From NCBI RefSeq assembly GCF_022458895.1, contig NZ_JAINFL010000008.1, positions 124,001 to 188,000 of the forward strand: a stretch of DNA of 64,000 bases. The letters run 5' to 3'. Below the pieces are notes generated by a model that ran no database searches, had not been told where the DNA came from, and was given only the letters and a program-made list of their open reading frames with translations. Positions 27,318 to 35,786 of the stretch are shown here, one piece after another. A program made the translations under genes and the position numbers. Each line of letters begins with the position of its first letter. Position 1 is the stretch's first letter. Source of the DNA: Roseihalotalea indica (GTDB lineage Bacteria > Bacteroidota > Bacteroidia > Cytophagales > Cyclobacteriaceae).

Positions 27318-29798
27318 CTACCCCTCCCCATTTGCAGCGTAGGCTTCCAGCTGATGCTGCATTTTAAGAATGCGATCTTCCAGTGTTTCAGAGCTGACTT
27401 TCTCTCGCAGACGATCTACCAGCAATGGAAAGGCAAAAGGCGTTGGGCGCGGCGGATGCTTAATGAGAAAGAGCTGCTGATTAATCTGCTTCAGTGTATC
27501 GGCAAGCTGAGAGTGTTCTATCTGTTGATACAAAGCCTCGTCTAAAGCCTGAGCCAGCAAGCGGTTATCAGCATCATATTCCGCAAACACATCGTAAATA
27601 ATCTGAGCCGACGCCTGCAAGTGACGGCTGCCAATATACTTGCCGGGATACCCCTGAAAAACCAAACCGGAAATGGCGGCAATTTCCCGGAAACGTCGGC
27701 GGGCCATTTCAGTACTGTTCACACTTTCCAGCACATCTTCCAGCAGATGATCCGTACCAAATAGATCCAGCTCCAAAGCTTCCTCCAACGGAATCTCCTG
27801 GTCGGAAAGTAACTCAAAACCATAGTCATTCATAGCGATGGAAAACGAGATAGGCTGCACCTGACTAATCCGCCACGCTACCAGGGCCGATAGAATTTCG
27901 TGCACTGCCCGACCGGCAAAAGGGTAGAAATAAACATGGTACCCCTCTGATGTCCGCAAACGCTCCATCAGAAAGTGCTTCTGATCTGGCAGTGCCGACC
28001 ACTCTTGTTGCAGCTCCAACAGGGGCTCTAAAGCAATCAGCTCCCGGTCATCATACTTGCCTTGCAGATACTGATCGAGCTTTAACCTAATCATCTGGGC
28101 CAATTGGGTAGAAAGCGGCATTCGCCCTCCCGACCAGCGAGGGATAATACCATTTTTACCCCGCGCTTTGCGCACCAGCACCGTCATTTCTTTAATGCGT
28201 TCCAGTTTCAGATTACGCCCCGCAAACCAGAAGTTGTCGCCTTTATTCAAACGAGAAATGAAGCTTTCCTCAATGGTGCCAATATAGCCCCCGGCTACAT
28301 ACTTAACTTTTAGCACCGGATCGCTCACAATGGTGCCGATAGACAACCGATGCCGCAATGCCGTGCGACGACCAGTTACTTTGTATACGCCATCTTCTAC
28401 ATCCACTTTTGAGAACTCATCGTACTGCCCTAAACTTTCGCCACCCGTGGTGATGAAACGCAGCGCCCACTCCCACTCCGCTGGGCTCAAATCCCGATAA
28501 GCATACGTCGCTTTAATTTCTGAAAAGAGCTCCTCAGGACGAAACCCCTCGCCCACAGCCAGGGTTACCAGATACTGCACCAGCACATCGTACGAGCGCT
28601 CCAGCGGCTTTCTGGATTCTACCACGTCTTCTCGCACCGCTTCCTGAATAGCCGCTGCTTCAATCAGTTCCAGCGAATGGGTGGGAAGAAAATAGATACG
28701 GCTGGTGGCGCCCGGCTGGTGGCCGCTCCGTCCGGCCCGCTGTAAAAACCGGGAAATACCTTTCGGGCTCCCTACCTGAATGACGGTTTCTACCGGACGA
28801 AAGTCTACGCCCAAATCTAAGCTAGAGGTGCAGACGACCAGCTTTAGAATACCCTGATGTAAGGCTTCTTCTACCCAGGTGCGTACCTGCGGGTCTAACG
28901 AACCATGGTGCATGGCCATTTGTCCGGCCAAATCAGGCACTTTCGCCAGCAGGGTTTGGTACCAGATTTCGGTTTGGGCACGGGTATTGGTAAAAAGTAA
29001 GGTGGTTTTGCTTTGTTCTACAATGGGCAATATTTTGTGCATCATTCGAATACCCAGATGGCCAGCCCAGGGAAACTTCTCTATCTCATCCGGCAAAATT
29101 GATTCTACCTCAATATTCTTTTTAATGTCTGAACGAACGATGCGGCTGTTGGCTAACTGCTCTTTACCTAGCAATACCTCTCGGGCCTGCTCCATATTGC
29201 CAATGGTCGCAGATACTCCCCAGATTCTTAAAGTCGGGCGTATTGCCCGGAGGCGAGACAAGGCCAGTTCCATCTGTACTCCTCTTTTGGTACCCAGCAG
29301 TTCGTGCCACTCATCTACAATTACACACTGTAGCTGCTTAAAATGACGGCTATTTTGCTTTTGAGAAAGTAGCAGATGCAGACTCTCCGGCGTGGTTATG
29401 AGGCACTCGGGCATGCGCCTGAGTTGCTTCTGCCGTTCGTTAGAAGAGGTGTCTCCACTTCGCACTGCAACCTTCCAGGGCACCTGCATACCTTCAGCAG
29501 CCCGCTCCATCGCCAAATGAATATCTTTAGCCAGTGCCTTCAAGGGGGTAATCCAGATGACTTGCAGACCATTACCTGAACGGTCTGTATAACCTTTTGA
29601 GTGTTGGCGGATAAAATCAAGCAGGCACGGCACCCATAGAGCGTAGGTCTTACCGCTTCCGGTAGGAGCATTCAGCAGGCCACTTTCTCCGGCTAGGTAC
29701 GCTTCCCATACCTCCTGCTGGAATGGAAAAGGTTTCCACCCCTGTTGCTTGAACCAGGTGATACCAGGGTTAAGTGCTGTTTGCCGGGTGGATGCCAT
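27318..29798 (-). CDS. Lhr-like DEXH helicase (ligase-associated DNA damage response type)
   Basis: 826 aa, the short Lhr form. Walker A APTGSGKTYA, DEXH box VDEWHEL, motif III SATIGN, a helicase C domain with TSSLDLGVDF and QRAGRSGHQPG, then winged-helix and C-terminal Lhr core. In Bacteroidota this type is usually beside an ATP-dependent ligase, a nuclease and a PdeM-like phosphoesterase; none of them is in this window. It likely unwinds DNA or RNA-DNA hybrids in repair. It starts 23 bp after the ABC-F gene on the same strand. Confidence 0.9.
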   Translation of the reverse strand: MASTRQTALNPGITWFKQQGWKPFPFQQEVWEAYLAGESGLLNAPTGSGKTYALWVPCLLDFIRQHSKGYTDRSGNGLQVIWITPLKALAKDIHLAMERAAEGMQVPWKVAVRSGDTSSNERQKQLRRMPECLITTPESLHLLLSQKQNSRHFKQLQCVIVDEWHELLGTKRGVQMELALSRLRAIRPTLRIWGVSATIGNMEQAREVLLGKEQLANSRIVRSDIKKNIEVESILPDEIEKFPWAGHLGIRMMHKILPIVEQSKTTLLFTNTRAQTEIWYQTLLAKVPDLAGQMAMHHGSLDPQVRTWVEEALHQGILKLVVCTSSLDLGVDFRPVETVIQVGSPKGISRFLQRAGRSGHQPGATSRIYFLPTHSLELIEAAAIQEAVREDVVESRKPLERSYDVLVQYLVTLAVGEGFRPEELFSEIKATYAYRDLSPAEWEWALRFITTGGESLGQYDEFSKVDVEDGVYKVTGRRTALRHRLSIGTIVSDPVLKVKYVAGGYIGTIEESFISRLNKGDNFWFAGRNLKLERIKEMTVLVRKARGKNGIIPRWSGGRMPLSTQLAQMIRLKLDQYLQGKYDDRELIALEPLLELQQEWSALPDQKHFLMERLRTSEGYHVYFYPFAGRAVHEILSALVAWRISQVQPISFSIAMNDYGFELLSDQEIPLEEALELDLFGTDHLLEDVLESVNSTEMARRRFREIAAISGLVFQGYPGKYIGSRHLQASAQIIYDVFAEYDADNRLLAQALDEALYQQIEHSQLADTLKQINQQLFLIKHPPRPTPFAFPLLVDRLREKVSSETLEDRILKMQHQLEAYAANGEG

Positions 29799-29821
29799 TG
29801 CTATTCTCTAACCCTCATCAG

Positions 29822-31753
29822 CTAGCTTTGTTCTATTAGCTCTGCCAGCTCCAGCCAACGGTCAGATTTCTCATCCAGCTTCTGATTTACCTGCTCCAAT
29901 TGCTGCGAGGTATCAGTCAATATCTGGTGATCGGGCTGACCCGAAGCAGATAGCTCGTTGAGTTGTGCCATCAGTTTTTCTTTCTCCGTTTCCAAAGTGG
30001 CTATCTCTTTCTCTAACTGCTCGTATTCCCGCTTTTCTTTATAAGATGCTTTCTGTGACTTAACTCCAGAAGTTTTTGCTGTTGGCTCAGAAGAAGATGT
30101 CTTAGGAGCAGTAGACCCCGAAGATACTTTTTTAGTATTCCCTTTACTGGAAGGACTACTTTGGCGGGAGCTGCGGTAATCAGTATAGTTACCGGGAAAG
30201 TCCTGGATATATCCGCTATCCTCGTTAAACACAAACATATGCTCCACCAGGCGGTCCATAAAATAACGGTCGTGCGTGACCAGAATCAGGCAGCCTTCAA
30301 ACTGGAATAAGAAATCTTCCAGAATATTGAGCGTAATCAAATCCAGATCATTGGTAGGCTCATCCAGAATGAGGAAGTTAGGGTTTTGCATAAGTACCCG
30401 AAGTAACTGCAACCGCCGCTTTTCACCTCCGCTTAGGTTCTTCACCCGCTGATAGTGCATATCTGTCGGGAACTGGAAGCGCTGAAGCAGTTGAGAAGCC
30501 GTAATGACCTGCCCCTTACCCAGATCAATAACCTCGGCCACTTCTTTTACCACATCAATCATCCGAAGATCATCCGAGAAACTCATCTCCTGCTGGGTAT
30601 AGTAGCCAAATACAGTGGTCGTTCCCAATTCCATCTGCCCGGTGTCCGGCGCCAACTGCTGGGTAATCATGTTCAGAAAGGTGGTTTTTCCCGACCCATT
30701 CGGCCCGATAATACCGATACGGTCCTTCCGACGGAAAACATAGGAAAAATCTTCAATAATGGTTTTCCCTTCAAAGGATTTACCCAAATGTTCAATCTCC
30801 AGAATTTTCTTCCCTTGCCGTCGCCCCTGCATGGCTAGCTCGGCGTTGCCTTCTTCTACTTTCTGACTAGCCTGTTCTTTTAAATCATAGAAGGCTTCTA
30901 CCCGATACTTGGCCTTGGTGCCTCGGGCTTTGGGCTGTCGGCGCATCCAGTCAAGTTCTTTACGAAGCAGGTTTTGCGCTTTATCAACCGTTGCTTGCTG
31001 CTGGGCAATGCGATCAGCTTTCTTCTCCAAAAAATACGCATAGTTACCCTGATACCGGAAAACCTGCCCCTGATCTAATTCAACAATCTCATTAGTAACC
31101 CGCTCCAGAAAATAACGATCGTGAGTAACCAGTAGTAAGGCCATGTTCTGAGTAGAGAGATAATTCTCTAACCACTCAATCGTTTCCAGATCCAGGTGGT
31201 TTGTAGGCTCATCCAGAATTAGAAAATCAGGTTTCTCAATAAGAGCTTTGGCCAGGGCTACCCGCTTGCGCTGCCCTCCGGAGAGGCGGGCGGTAGGTTG
31301 ATCCAGATCGTAAATGCCTAATTGCCCCAAGATTTGTTCAATCTGGCTTTCATAATCCCAGGCATTGCGGCTGTCAATTTTCTGGATCAGGTCGGGCAGA
31401 CTTTCATCAGCCGGATTGTGATGTAGTATTCGGCGGTACTCTTTTAAGAGTGATAAGGTAGGATCATCACTATCATAGATAAAGGAGATTACCGTATCTT
31501 CCGGGGCAAACTGAGGCTGCTGTTCGGCATAAGCCATACGCACCCCCTGCGATATTACCACCTCGCCACTATCGGGCACTTCTTTATCGGCAATTATTTT
31601 CAGGAGAGTAGACTTCCCCGAGCCGTTAATTCCGACCAGGGCAATCTTCTGGCCTTGTTCAATGCCGAAGGAAATATTTTGGAACAAAAACTTTTCCCGA
31701 CCTTCAGTGGTCAGGTAATGTTTGGTAAGGGATTCAATGGACAGATAGATCAT
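29822..31753 (-). CDS. ABC-F family ATPase (Uup-like)
   Basis: 643 aa, two ABC domains in one chain and no membrane part. First Walker A is GINGSGKST and first signature LSGGQRKRVALAKAL with LDEPTNHLDLE; second are GPNGSGKTT, LSGGEKRRLQLLR and LDEPTNDLDL. A linker and a C-terminal coiled coil (YEQLEKEIATLETEKEKLMA) point to the Uup branch. ABC-F proteins act on the ribosome or on DNA-linked processes. Start at 31753 (MIYLSIES) is chosen over 31777, which lies inside the terminator sequence. The leader upstream carries a terminator and a possible leader peptide (see findings). Confidence 0.93.
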   Translation of the reverse strand: MIYLSIESLTKHYLTTEGREKFLFQNISFGIEQGQKIALVGINGSGKSTLLKIIADKEVPDSGEVVISQGVRMAYAEQQPQFAPEDTVISFIYDSDDPTLSLLKEYRRILHHNPADESLPDLIQKIDSRNAWDYESQIEQILGQLGIYDLDQPTARLSGGQRKRVALAKALIEKPDFLILDEPTNHLDLETIEWLENYLSTQNMALLLVTHDRYFLERVTNEIVELDQGQVFRYQGNYAYFLEKKADRIAQQQATVDKAQNLLRKELDWMRRQPKARGTKAKYRVEAFYDLKEQASQKVEEGNAELAMQGRRQGKKILEIEHLGKSFEGKTIIEDFSYVFRRKDRIGIIGPNGSGKTTFLNMITQQLAPDTGQMELGTTTVFGYYTQQEMSFSDDLRMIDVVKEVAEVIDLGKGQVITASQLLQRFQFPTDMHYQRVKNLSGGEKRRLQLLRVLMQNPNFLILDEPTNDLDLITLNILEDFLFQFEGCLILVTHDRYFMDRLVEHMFVFNEDSGYIQDFPGNYTDYRSSRQSSPSSKGNTKKVSSGSTAPKTSSSEPTAKTSGVKSQKASYKEKREYEQLEKEIATLETEKEKLMAQLNELSASGQPDHQILTDTSQQLEQVNQKLDEKSDRWLELAELIEQS

Positions 31754-31775
31754 ACGCGAAAGTACAATAAAGAGC

Positions 31776-31809
31776 AAAAAAAAAGTGAACCCAAGAGGCT
31801 CACTTTTTT
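31776..31809 (-). terminator. Intrinsic terminator in the ABC-F leader
   Basis: On the minus strand, a 10-bp stem AAAAAAGTGA / TCACTTTTTT, possibly extended by two G-C pairs, is followed by a run of nine T. It stands 22 bp upstream of the ABC-F start codon, not after a known gene, so it either ends a short leader RNA or acts as an attenuator. The A-run on the other side means it could work in both directions. Confidence 0.8.
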
Positions 31810-31837
31810 CACTACTAATACAACAACCTAAAACTAC

Positions 31838-31966
31838 TCAATCAAAAATCTTTATATATAATGGAAGATTACTTCCTATATTACATGTTCTTTTTACACT
31901 AAACACGTGAGATCGCAATAAAGGTTTCAAAAAAACATCGATAATTTTAACAATTTCATTAAACAC
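31838..31966 (-). CDS. Possible 42-codon leader ORF upstream of ABC-F (GTG start)
   Basis: Open frame of 42 residues beginning MFNEIVKIIDVFLKPLLR and closing NLPLYIKIFD, with GTG as start and TGA at 31838-31840. It begins about 40 bp after the predicted transcription start and ends 29 bp before the terminator hairpin, the usual layout of an attenuation leader. A second, 10-codon ATG frame (31927-31959, MKLLKLSMFF) overlaps it in another frame. Either, both or neither may be translated; the sequence is AT-rich, so chance is possible. Confidence 0.35.
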   Translation of the reverse strand: MFNEIVKIIDVFLKPLLRSHVFSVKRTCNIGSNLPLYIKIFD

Positions 31967-32013
31967 CGTTTAATTACTGAAAATGCGCATAATCCTTCGT
32001 GCGAATGTGGATG

Positions 32014-32043
32014 CAAAATTACAAAAGCCAGACAAATTACAAA
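32014..32043 (-). promoter_or_regulatory. Predicted Bacteroidota promoter for the ABC-F leader
   Basis: On the minus strand TTTG (32040-32043), 18 nt, then TAATTTTG (32014-32021), an exact match to the TTTG/TAnnTTTG form used by the Bacteroidota housekeeping sigma factor. Expected transcription start is near 32007. The flanking ACAAAAGCC occurs twice here. Confidence 0.7.
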
Positions 32044-32461
32044 AGCCTTTTTCAATAATAAATGCAAAAACTTAAAAAGTAAGTTATAAAACTATTTGCT
32101 GTTAATCTTAAAATCAGCGTTTATCTGCTTGTTTGGTACAAAGCCACTATTTAGCACCAATAATAACAGCAGAAAATTTTATGATCAAACGGTTGCACTT
32201 TATCTCATTTGATTAGTCTACGCTTATCTCATCAATAATATTTTGCAATTATTTCATATACAAAAATATTTTGATTACTGGAATTTAAGCAACCCCTAAG
32301 CAAAGTCTATTACTTAATTTTTCAGGTAAACAGCAGATCCTTTCTTTTTGTTTGTTTTTTTTGATTTATCCTTAAACATTACTTCATAGCTATTACCGGC
32401 ACGCTTTTGCCAGAAGAATCGTTAAGTGTATGATCACCGCAGAATTCATTAGCAAAGGCAA
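32044..32461. other. AT-rich intergenic region between two divergent promoters
   Basis: About 420 bp between the minus-strand leader promoter and the plus-strand lipoprotein promoter. It contains long A/T runs and a T-rich tract around 32343-32362. I see no convincing gene, tRNA or hairpin in it. Confidence 0.5.
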
Positions 32462-32490
32462 TTGCGGTATCAGATTGTTTAGTACATTTG
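32462..32490 (+). promoter_or_regulatory. Predicted Bacteroidota promoter for the lipoprotein-cmk operon
   Basis: TTG (32462-32464), 18 nt, then TACATTTG (32483-32490), matching the TAnnTTTG form. The first ATG of the small lipoprotein lies 27 bp downstream. Confidence 0.65.
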
Positions 32491-32517
32491 CAGCAAAACA
32501 TGTAGAAACAGGTGGTT

Positions 32518-32655
32518 ATGACGGGTCGCATGATTTTACGGAAGATGACGATTGTAATGATGGTAGCAATGTTGTTGTTAGGCTCGTGCCACAGCAGCAA
32601 ACCCCGAAAATTACCAAAGCGAGGTCCCATTCCCTGTCCTATACATGATTGCTAA
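32518..32655 (+). CDS. Small 45-aa lipoprotein upstream of cmk
   Basis: A short reading frame with a clear lipoprotein signal: MTIVMMVAMLLLGSC, lipobox LGSC, then a mature part of only about 22 residues with a basic stretch (SSKPRKLPKRG) and a PIPCPIHDC end. Three possible ATGs (32518, 32530, 32545) are in frame. The stop is 15 bp before cmk, so co-transcription is likely. I recognise no named family. A plus-strand open frame of 72 codons at 32430 overlaps it in another frame and is rejected. Confidence 0.75.
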   Translation: MTGRMILRKMTIVMMVAMLLLGSCHSSKPRKLPKRGPIPCPIHDC

Positions 32656-32670
32656 CCCGCAAGGTATGCT

Positions 32671-33363
32671 ATGCCGCAAGATATTATTGTAGCGATTGAC
32701 GGATACTCCGGTTGTGGAAAAAGCTCAACCGCCAAAGCAGTGGCGCGTGCTTTAGGATACACCTACATCGATTCGGGCGCGATGTACCGCGCCGTCACCC
32801 TCTATCTGCTTCGCCACAACATTGCTCTATCTGATACAAAAGCAATAGAAGCTGCACTGGATAAACTTCACATCCATTTTCAAATTAATCCGCAAACATC
32901 TCAGCCCATCTACGAAACTTATCTGGATGGTGAAAACGTTGAACAGGAGATTCGAGGAATGGGCGTTTCTGAGCGAGTGAGCGATGTAAGCGCGCTTCCT
33001 GTAGTGAGAAAATCTATGGTTGGTTTGCAGCGAAAAATGGGCACCGACAAACGTGTAGTGATGGATGGGCGGGATATCGGCACCAACGTGTTTCCGCAGG
33101 CAGCTTTAAAAGTTTTTATGACTGCCGACTTGCACGAACGGGCGCGCCGAAGGCAGGTAGAGCTAGCGGAGAAAGGATCATCTGTAGAACTTGATGAAAT
33201 AGCGAAAAACCTGGCTGAGCGAGACCGGATCGATACTACTCGCACGGAAAACCCGCTGATTAAAGCAGCCGATGCCGTAGAAATTGACACAACTCATCTG
33301 CAATTTGACGAACAGGTGAATCGCATTGTTACTTTAGCGCAGGAAGCCATACAACAGACATAG
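32671..33363 (+). CDS. cmk: Cytidylate kinase
   Basis: 230 aa. Phosphorylates CMP and dCMP with ATP in pyrimidine nucleotide synthesis. P-loop IDGYSGCGKSSTAK, the CMP-binding DSGAMYRAVT, the VMDGRDIGTNVFP block and the lid with ERARRR are present. Length is usual. Second gene of the predicted lipoprotein-cmk-ispH run; ispH follows after 20 bp. Cytoplasmic. Confidence 0.95.
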   Translation: MPQDIIVAIDGYSGCGKSSTAKAVARALGYTYIDSGAMYRAVTLYLLRHNIALSDTKAIEAALDKLHIHFQINPQTSQPIYETYLDGENVEQEIRGMGVSERVSDVSALPVVRKSMVGLQRKMGTDKRVVMDGRDIGTNVFPQAALKVFMTADLHERARRRQVELAEKGSSVELDEIAKNLAERDRIDTTRTENPLIKAADAVEIDTTHLQFDEQVNRIVTLAQEAIQQT

Positions 33364-33383
33364 AAAACCAAACCAAGCAATTT

Positions 33384-34283
33384 ATGGAGGTCACCATAGA
33401 CAAAAATTCAGGATATTGTTTCGGAGTTGAGTTCGCCATCCAGATGGCAGAGGATGAGATGGAAGGCGAAAATCAACTGTACTGTCTCGGTGATATTGTG
33501 CATAATGATATGGAGGTAAAGCGCCTGTATGACAAGGGATTACGCATTATCTCTCGAGAAGACCTGGAAAATATGCACGACTGCAAGGTGCTAATTCGAG
33601 CCCACGGCGAACCGCCAGAAACATATCAGGCAGCGTTACGGAATAATATTGAACTGATTGATGCCTCCTGCCCGGTGGTGCTGAAACTTCAGAACCGGGT
33701 TAAAAACGCATTTGACACCATACAACCCCGCAATGGGCAGATTGTAATTTATGGGCAACCCGGCCATGCTGAAGTTATCGGGCTTACGGGCCAGACCCAG
33801 GGAAAAGCCATCATTGTAATGAAGGATGAAGACCTGGATAAGATTGACTATACCAAACCAGTAACGCTTTTTAGTCAGACGACAAAGAGCACCCAGGGAT
33901 TTTACCGGATTAAAGCCATGATTGAAGAACGGTTGAAAGAAGCGCAGGGCCATCTGGATACCGTAGAATTTAATGCTAATGATAGCATTTGTCGGCAGGT
34001 GTCTAACCGGGAACCTCAATTAAGGCGATTTGCCAACGAACAAGATGTAATTGTTTTTGTTAGTAGCAAAAAAAGCTCAAACGGCAAAGCGTTGTATAGT
34101 GTCTGCCAGTCTGAAAACAAACGAAGTTACTTTATTGCAAATGAAGAAGAATTAGAGCCAGACTGGTTTGAAGATGCAAACAAAGTAGGCGTTTGTGGAG
34201 CAACATCAACCCCTATGTGGCTGATGGAGCAGGTGGCTAATGGAATACGAGCCATTGGAAAAACATACTCCGTTACATCTTAA
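33384..34283 (+). CDS. ispH: 4-hydroxy-3-methylbut-2-enyl diphosphate reductase
   Basis: Last step of the non-mevalonate isoprenoid pathway, making IPP and DMAPP; a [4Fe-4S] enzyme. Three cluster Cys are visible: Cys12 in SGYCFGV, Cys96 in DASCPVV and Cys203 in DSICRQVSNRE. The active-site Glu is in GHAEVIG. 299 aa, full length. It shares the cmk transcript by spacing. The 130 bp that follow hold a TATTTTTG box (34359-34366) that may start nqr transcription, with a weak upstream partner. Confidence 0.94.
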   Translation: MEVTIDKNSGYCFGVEFAIQMAEDEMEGENQLYCLGDIVHNDMEVKRLYDKGLRIISREDLENMHDCKVLIRAHGEPPETYQAALRNNIELIDASCPVVLKLQNRVKNAFDTIQPRNGQIVIYGQPGHAEVIGLTGQTQGKAIIVMKDEDLDKIDYTKPVTLFSQTTKSTQGFYRIKAMIEERLKEAQGHLDTVEFNANDSICRQVSNREPQLRRFANEQDVIVFVSSKKSSNGKALYSVCQSENKRSYFIANEEELEPDWFEDANKVGVCGATSTPMWLMEQVANGIRAIGKTYSVTS

Positions 34284-34413
34284 CAACAATCTTTTTTTAT
34301 AAGAAAAAGCGATAAATCAACTTCTGGGTAATTATTCAGGTTATTCCCTGATTTTAATTATTTTTGCTGCGATTTTAACGAATGGTCATTTACATAAAGC
34401 GTTCTTACCTTCA

Positions 34414-35781
34414 ATGCCAAAGCATATCAAACTAAAACGCGGATTTGACATCAACTTAGCTGGGAAACCAGAAAAAGTAGTGGGTGAAACCCCTCAATCC
34501 GACACCTTCGCCATTAAACCTACTGATTTTCCCGGCATGTTACGCCCTAAAGTAACTGTAAACGAGGGAGACACCGTCAAAGCAGGTACGCCCATCCTTT
34601 TTGATAAAAAGAAGAGTGAGGTCATGTACTGTTCTCCAGTAAGCGGGGAAATTGCCGAAATAAAGCGAGGTGAAAGGCGTAAGTTGCTGGAAGTCAAAAT
34701 CCTGGCTGACAAAGAGATTACGTACGAAGAATACAACCAGTATTCAGTATCAGATATCCCTTCTATCAGCAAGGAAGATGCCTTAGAGCAAATGCTGAAA
34801 GGTGGTGTATGGCCCCAGCTTATTCAACGCCCTTACGGTATTATAGCCGACCCGGCAGATACCCCTAAAGATATTTTTATCTCAGGTTTTGATACCAGCC
34901 CCCTGGCCCCTGACTACGAAGTCTTGCTGAAAGGCCAGGCTAATTTCTTCTCAGCCGGAGTTGAGATCCTGAAAAAACTCACCAGTGGCAAAGTACATCT
35001 GGGTATTAATGCTGATGCAGAAGTTTCCTCAGTATTTTCTGATGTAAAAGGCCTGGAAGTAACTAAGTTTTCTGGCCCTCACCCAGCCGGTAATGTGGGT
35101 GTGCATATTCACCATGTGAGCCCCCTCGGAAAAGGACAGATCGTCTGGACGGTTGATCCTTACGGAGTGGTTCAGATAGGAAAACTGTTCTTAAAAGGGA
35201 ATTATGATGCAAGCAAGGTTATCAGCCTGGCTGGTTCTGAAGTGAAAAAACCTCAGTACTACCGCACCTACATGGGAGCTTGCATTGACAAGATTATTGA
35301 GGGAAAGATTGAGCATAAAAATGTGCGTTATATCTCAGGCAATGTGCTTACCGGCGAGAAAATTGAACCTAGCGGTTATCTCGGATTTCACCATCATCAG
35401 ATTACCGTGATACCCGAAGGAAATGAGTACGAATTCCTGGGTTGGATGAAACCAACGACGGATAAGTTAAGTTTTCATAGAGCATTAGGGCTGCTATCCT
35501 TTTTGAATTCATCGAAGAAAGAATACGTCCTTAATTCTAACCTGAAAGGGGAAGAGCGAGCATTTGTGCAGACTGGGATTTATGAAAAAGTCTTACCGAT
35601 GGATATTCTCCCCGAATATCTTTTCAAAGCTATTTTAGCTGAGGATTACGATGATATGGAAACACTTGGCATTTATGAGGTAATTGAAGAAGACGTGGCC
35701 CTGTGCGAATTCATCGATGTTTCTAAACACGACATACAAGGCATTATCCGAAGAGGAATTAATTTAATTCGAGAGACCTAG
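34414..35781 (+). CDS. nqrA: Na+-translocating NADH:quinone reductase subunit A
   Basis: 455 aa, the usual NqrA size. Peripheral subunit of the Nqr complex, on the cytoplasmic face. It begins KLKRGFDINLAGKPE with the N-terminal biotinyl-lipoyl-like fold and continues with GPHPAGNVGVHIHHVSP, a signature block of NqrA. First of five co-directional subunit genes; only 5 bp separate it from nqrB. Confidence 0.95.
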   Translation: MPKHIKLKRGFDINLAGKPEKVVGETPQSDTFAIKPTDFPGMLRPKVTVNEGDTVKAGTPILFDKKKSEVMYCSPVSGEIAEIKRGERRKLLEVKILADKEITYEEYNQYSVSDIPSISKEDALEQMLKGGVWPQLIQRPYGIIADPADTPKDIFISGFDTSPLAPDYEVLLKGQANFFSAGVEILKKLTSGKVHLGINADAEVSSVFSDVKGLEVTKFSGPHPAGNVGVHIHHVSPLGKGQIVWTVDPYGVVQIGKLFLKGNYDASKVISLAGSEVKKPQYYRTYMGACIDKIIEGKIEHKNVRYISGNVLTGEKIEPSGYLGFHHHQITVIPEGNEYEFLGWMKPTTDKLSFHRALGLLSFLNSSKKEYVLNSNLKGEERAFVQTGIYEKVLPMDILPEYLFKAILAEDYDDMETLGIYEVIEEDVALCEFIDVSKHDIQGIIRRGINLIRET

Positions 35782-35786
35782 TTAAT

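Noticed and set aside
32430..32648. 72-codon plus-strand open frame ahead of cmk
   Set aside because: It overlaps the 45-aa lipoprotein, which has a clear lipobox; the longer frame has no recognisable feature and starts upstream of the predicted promoter.
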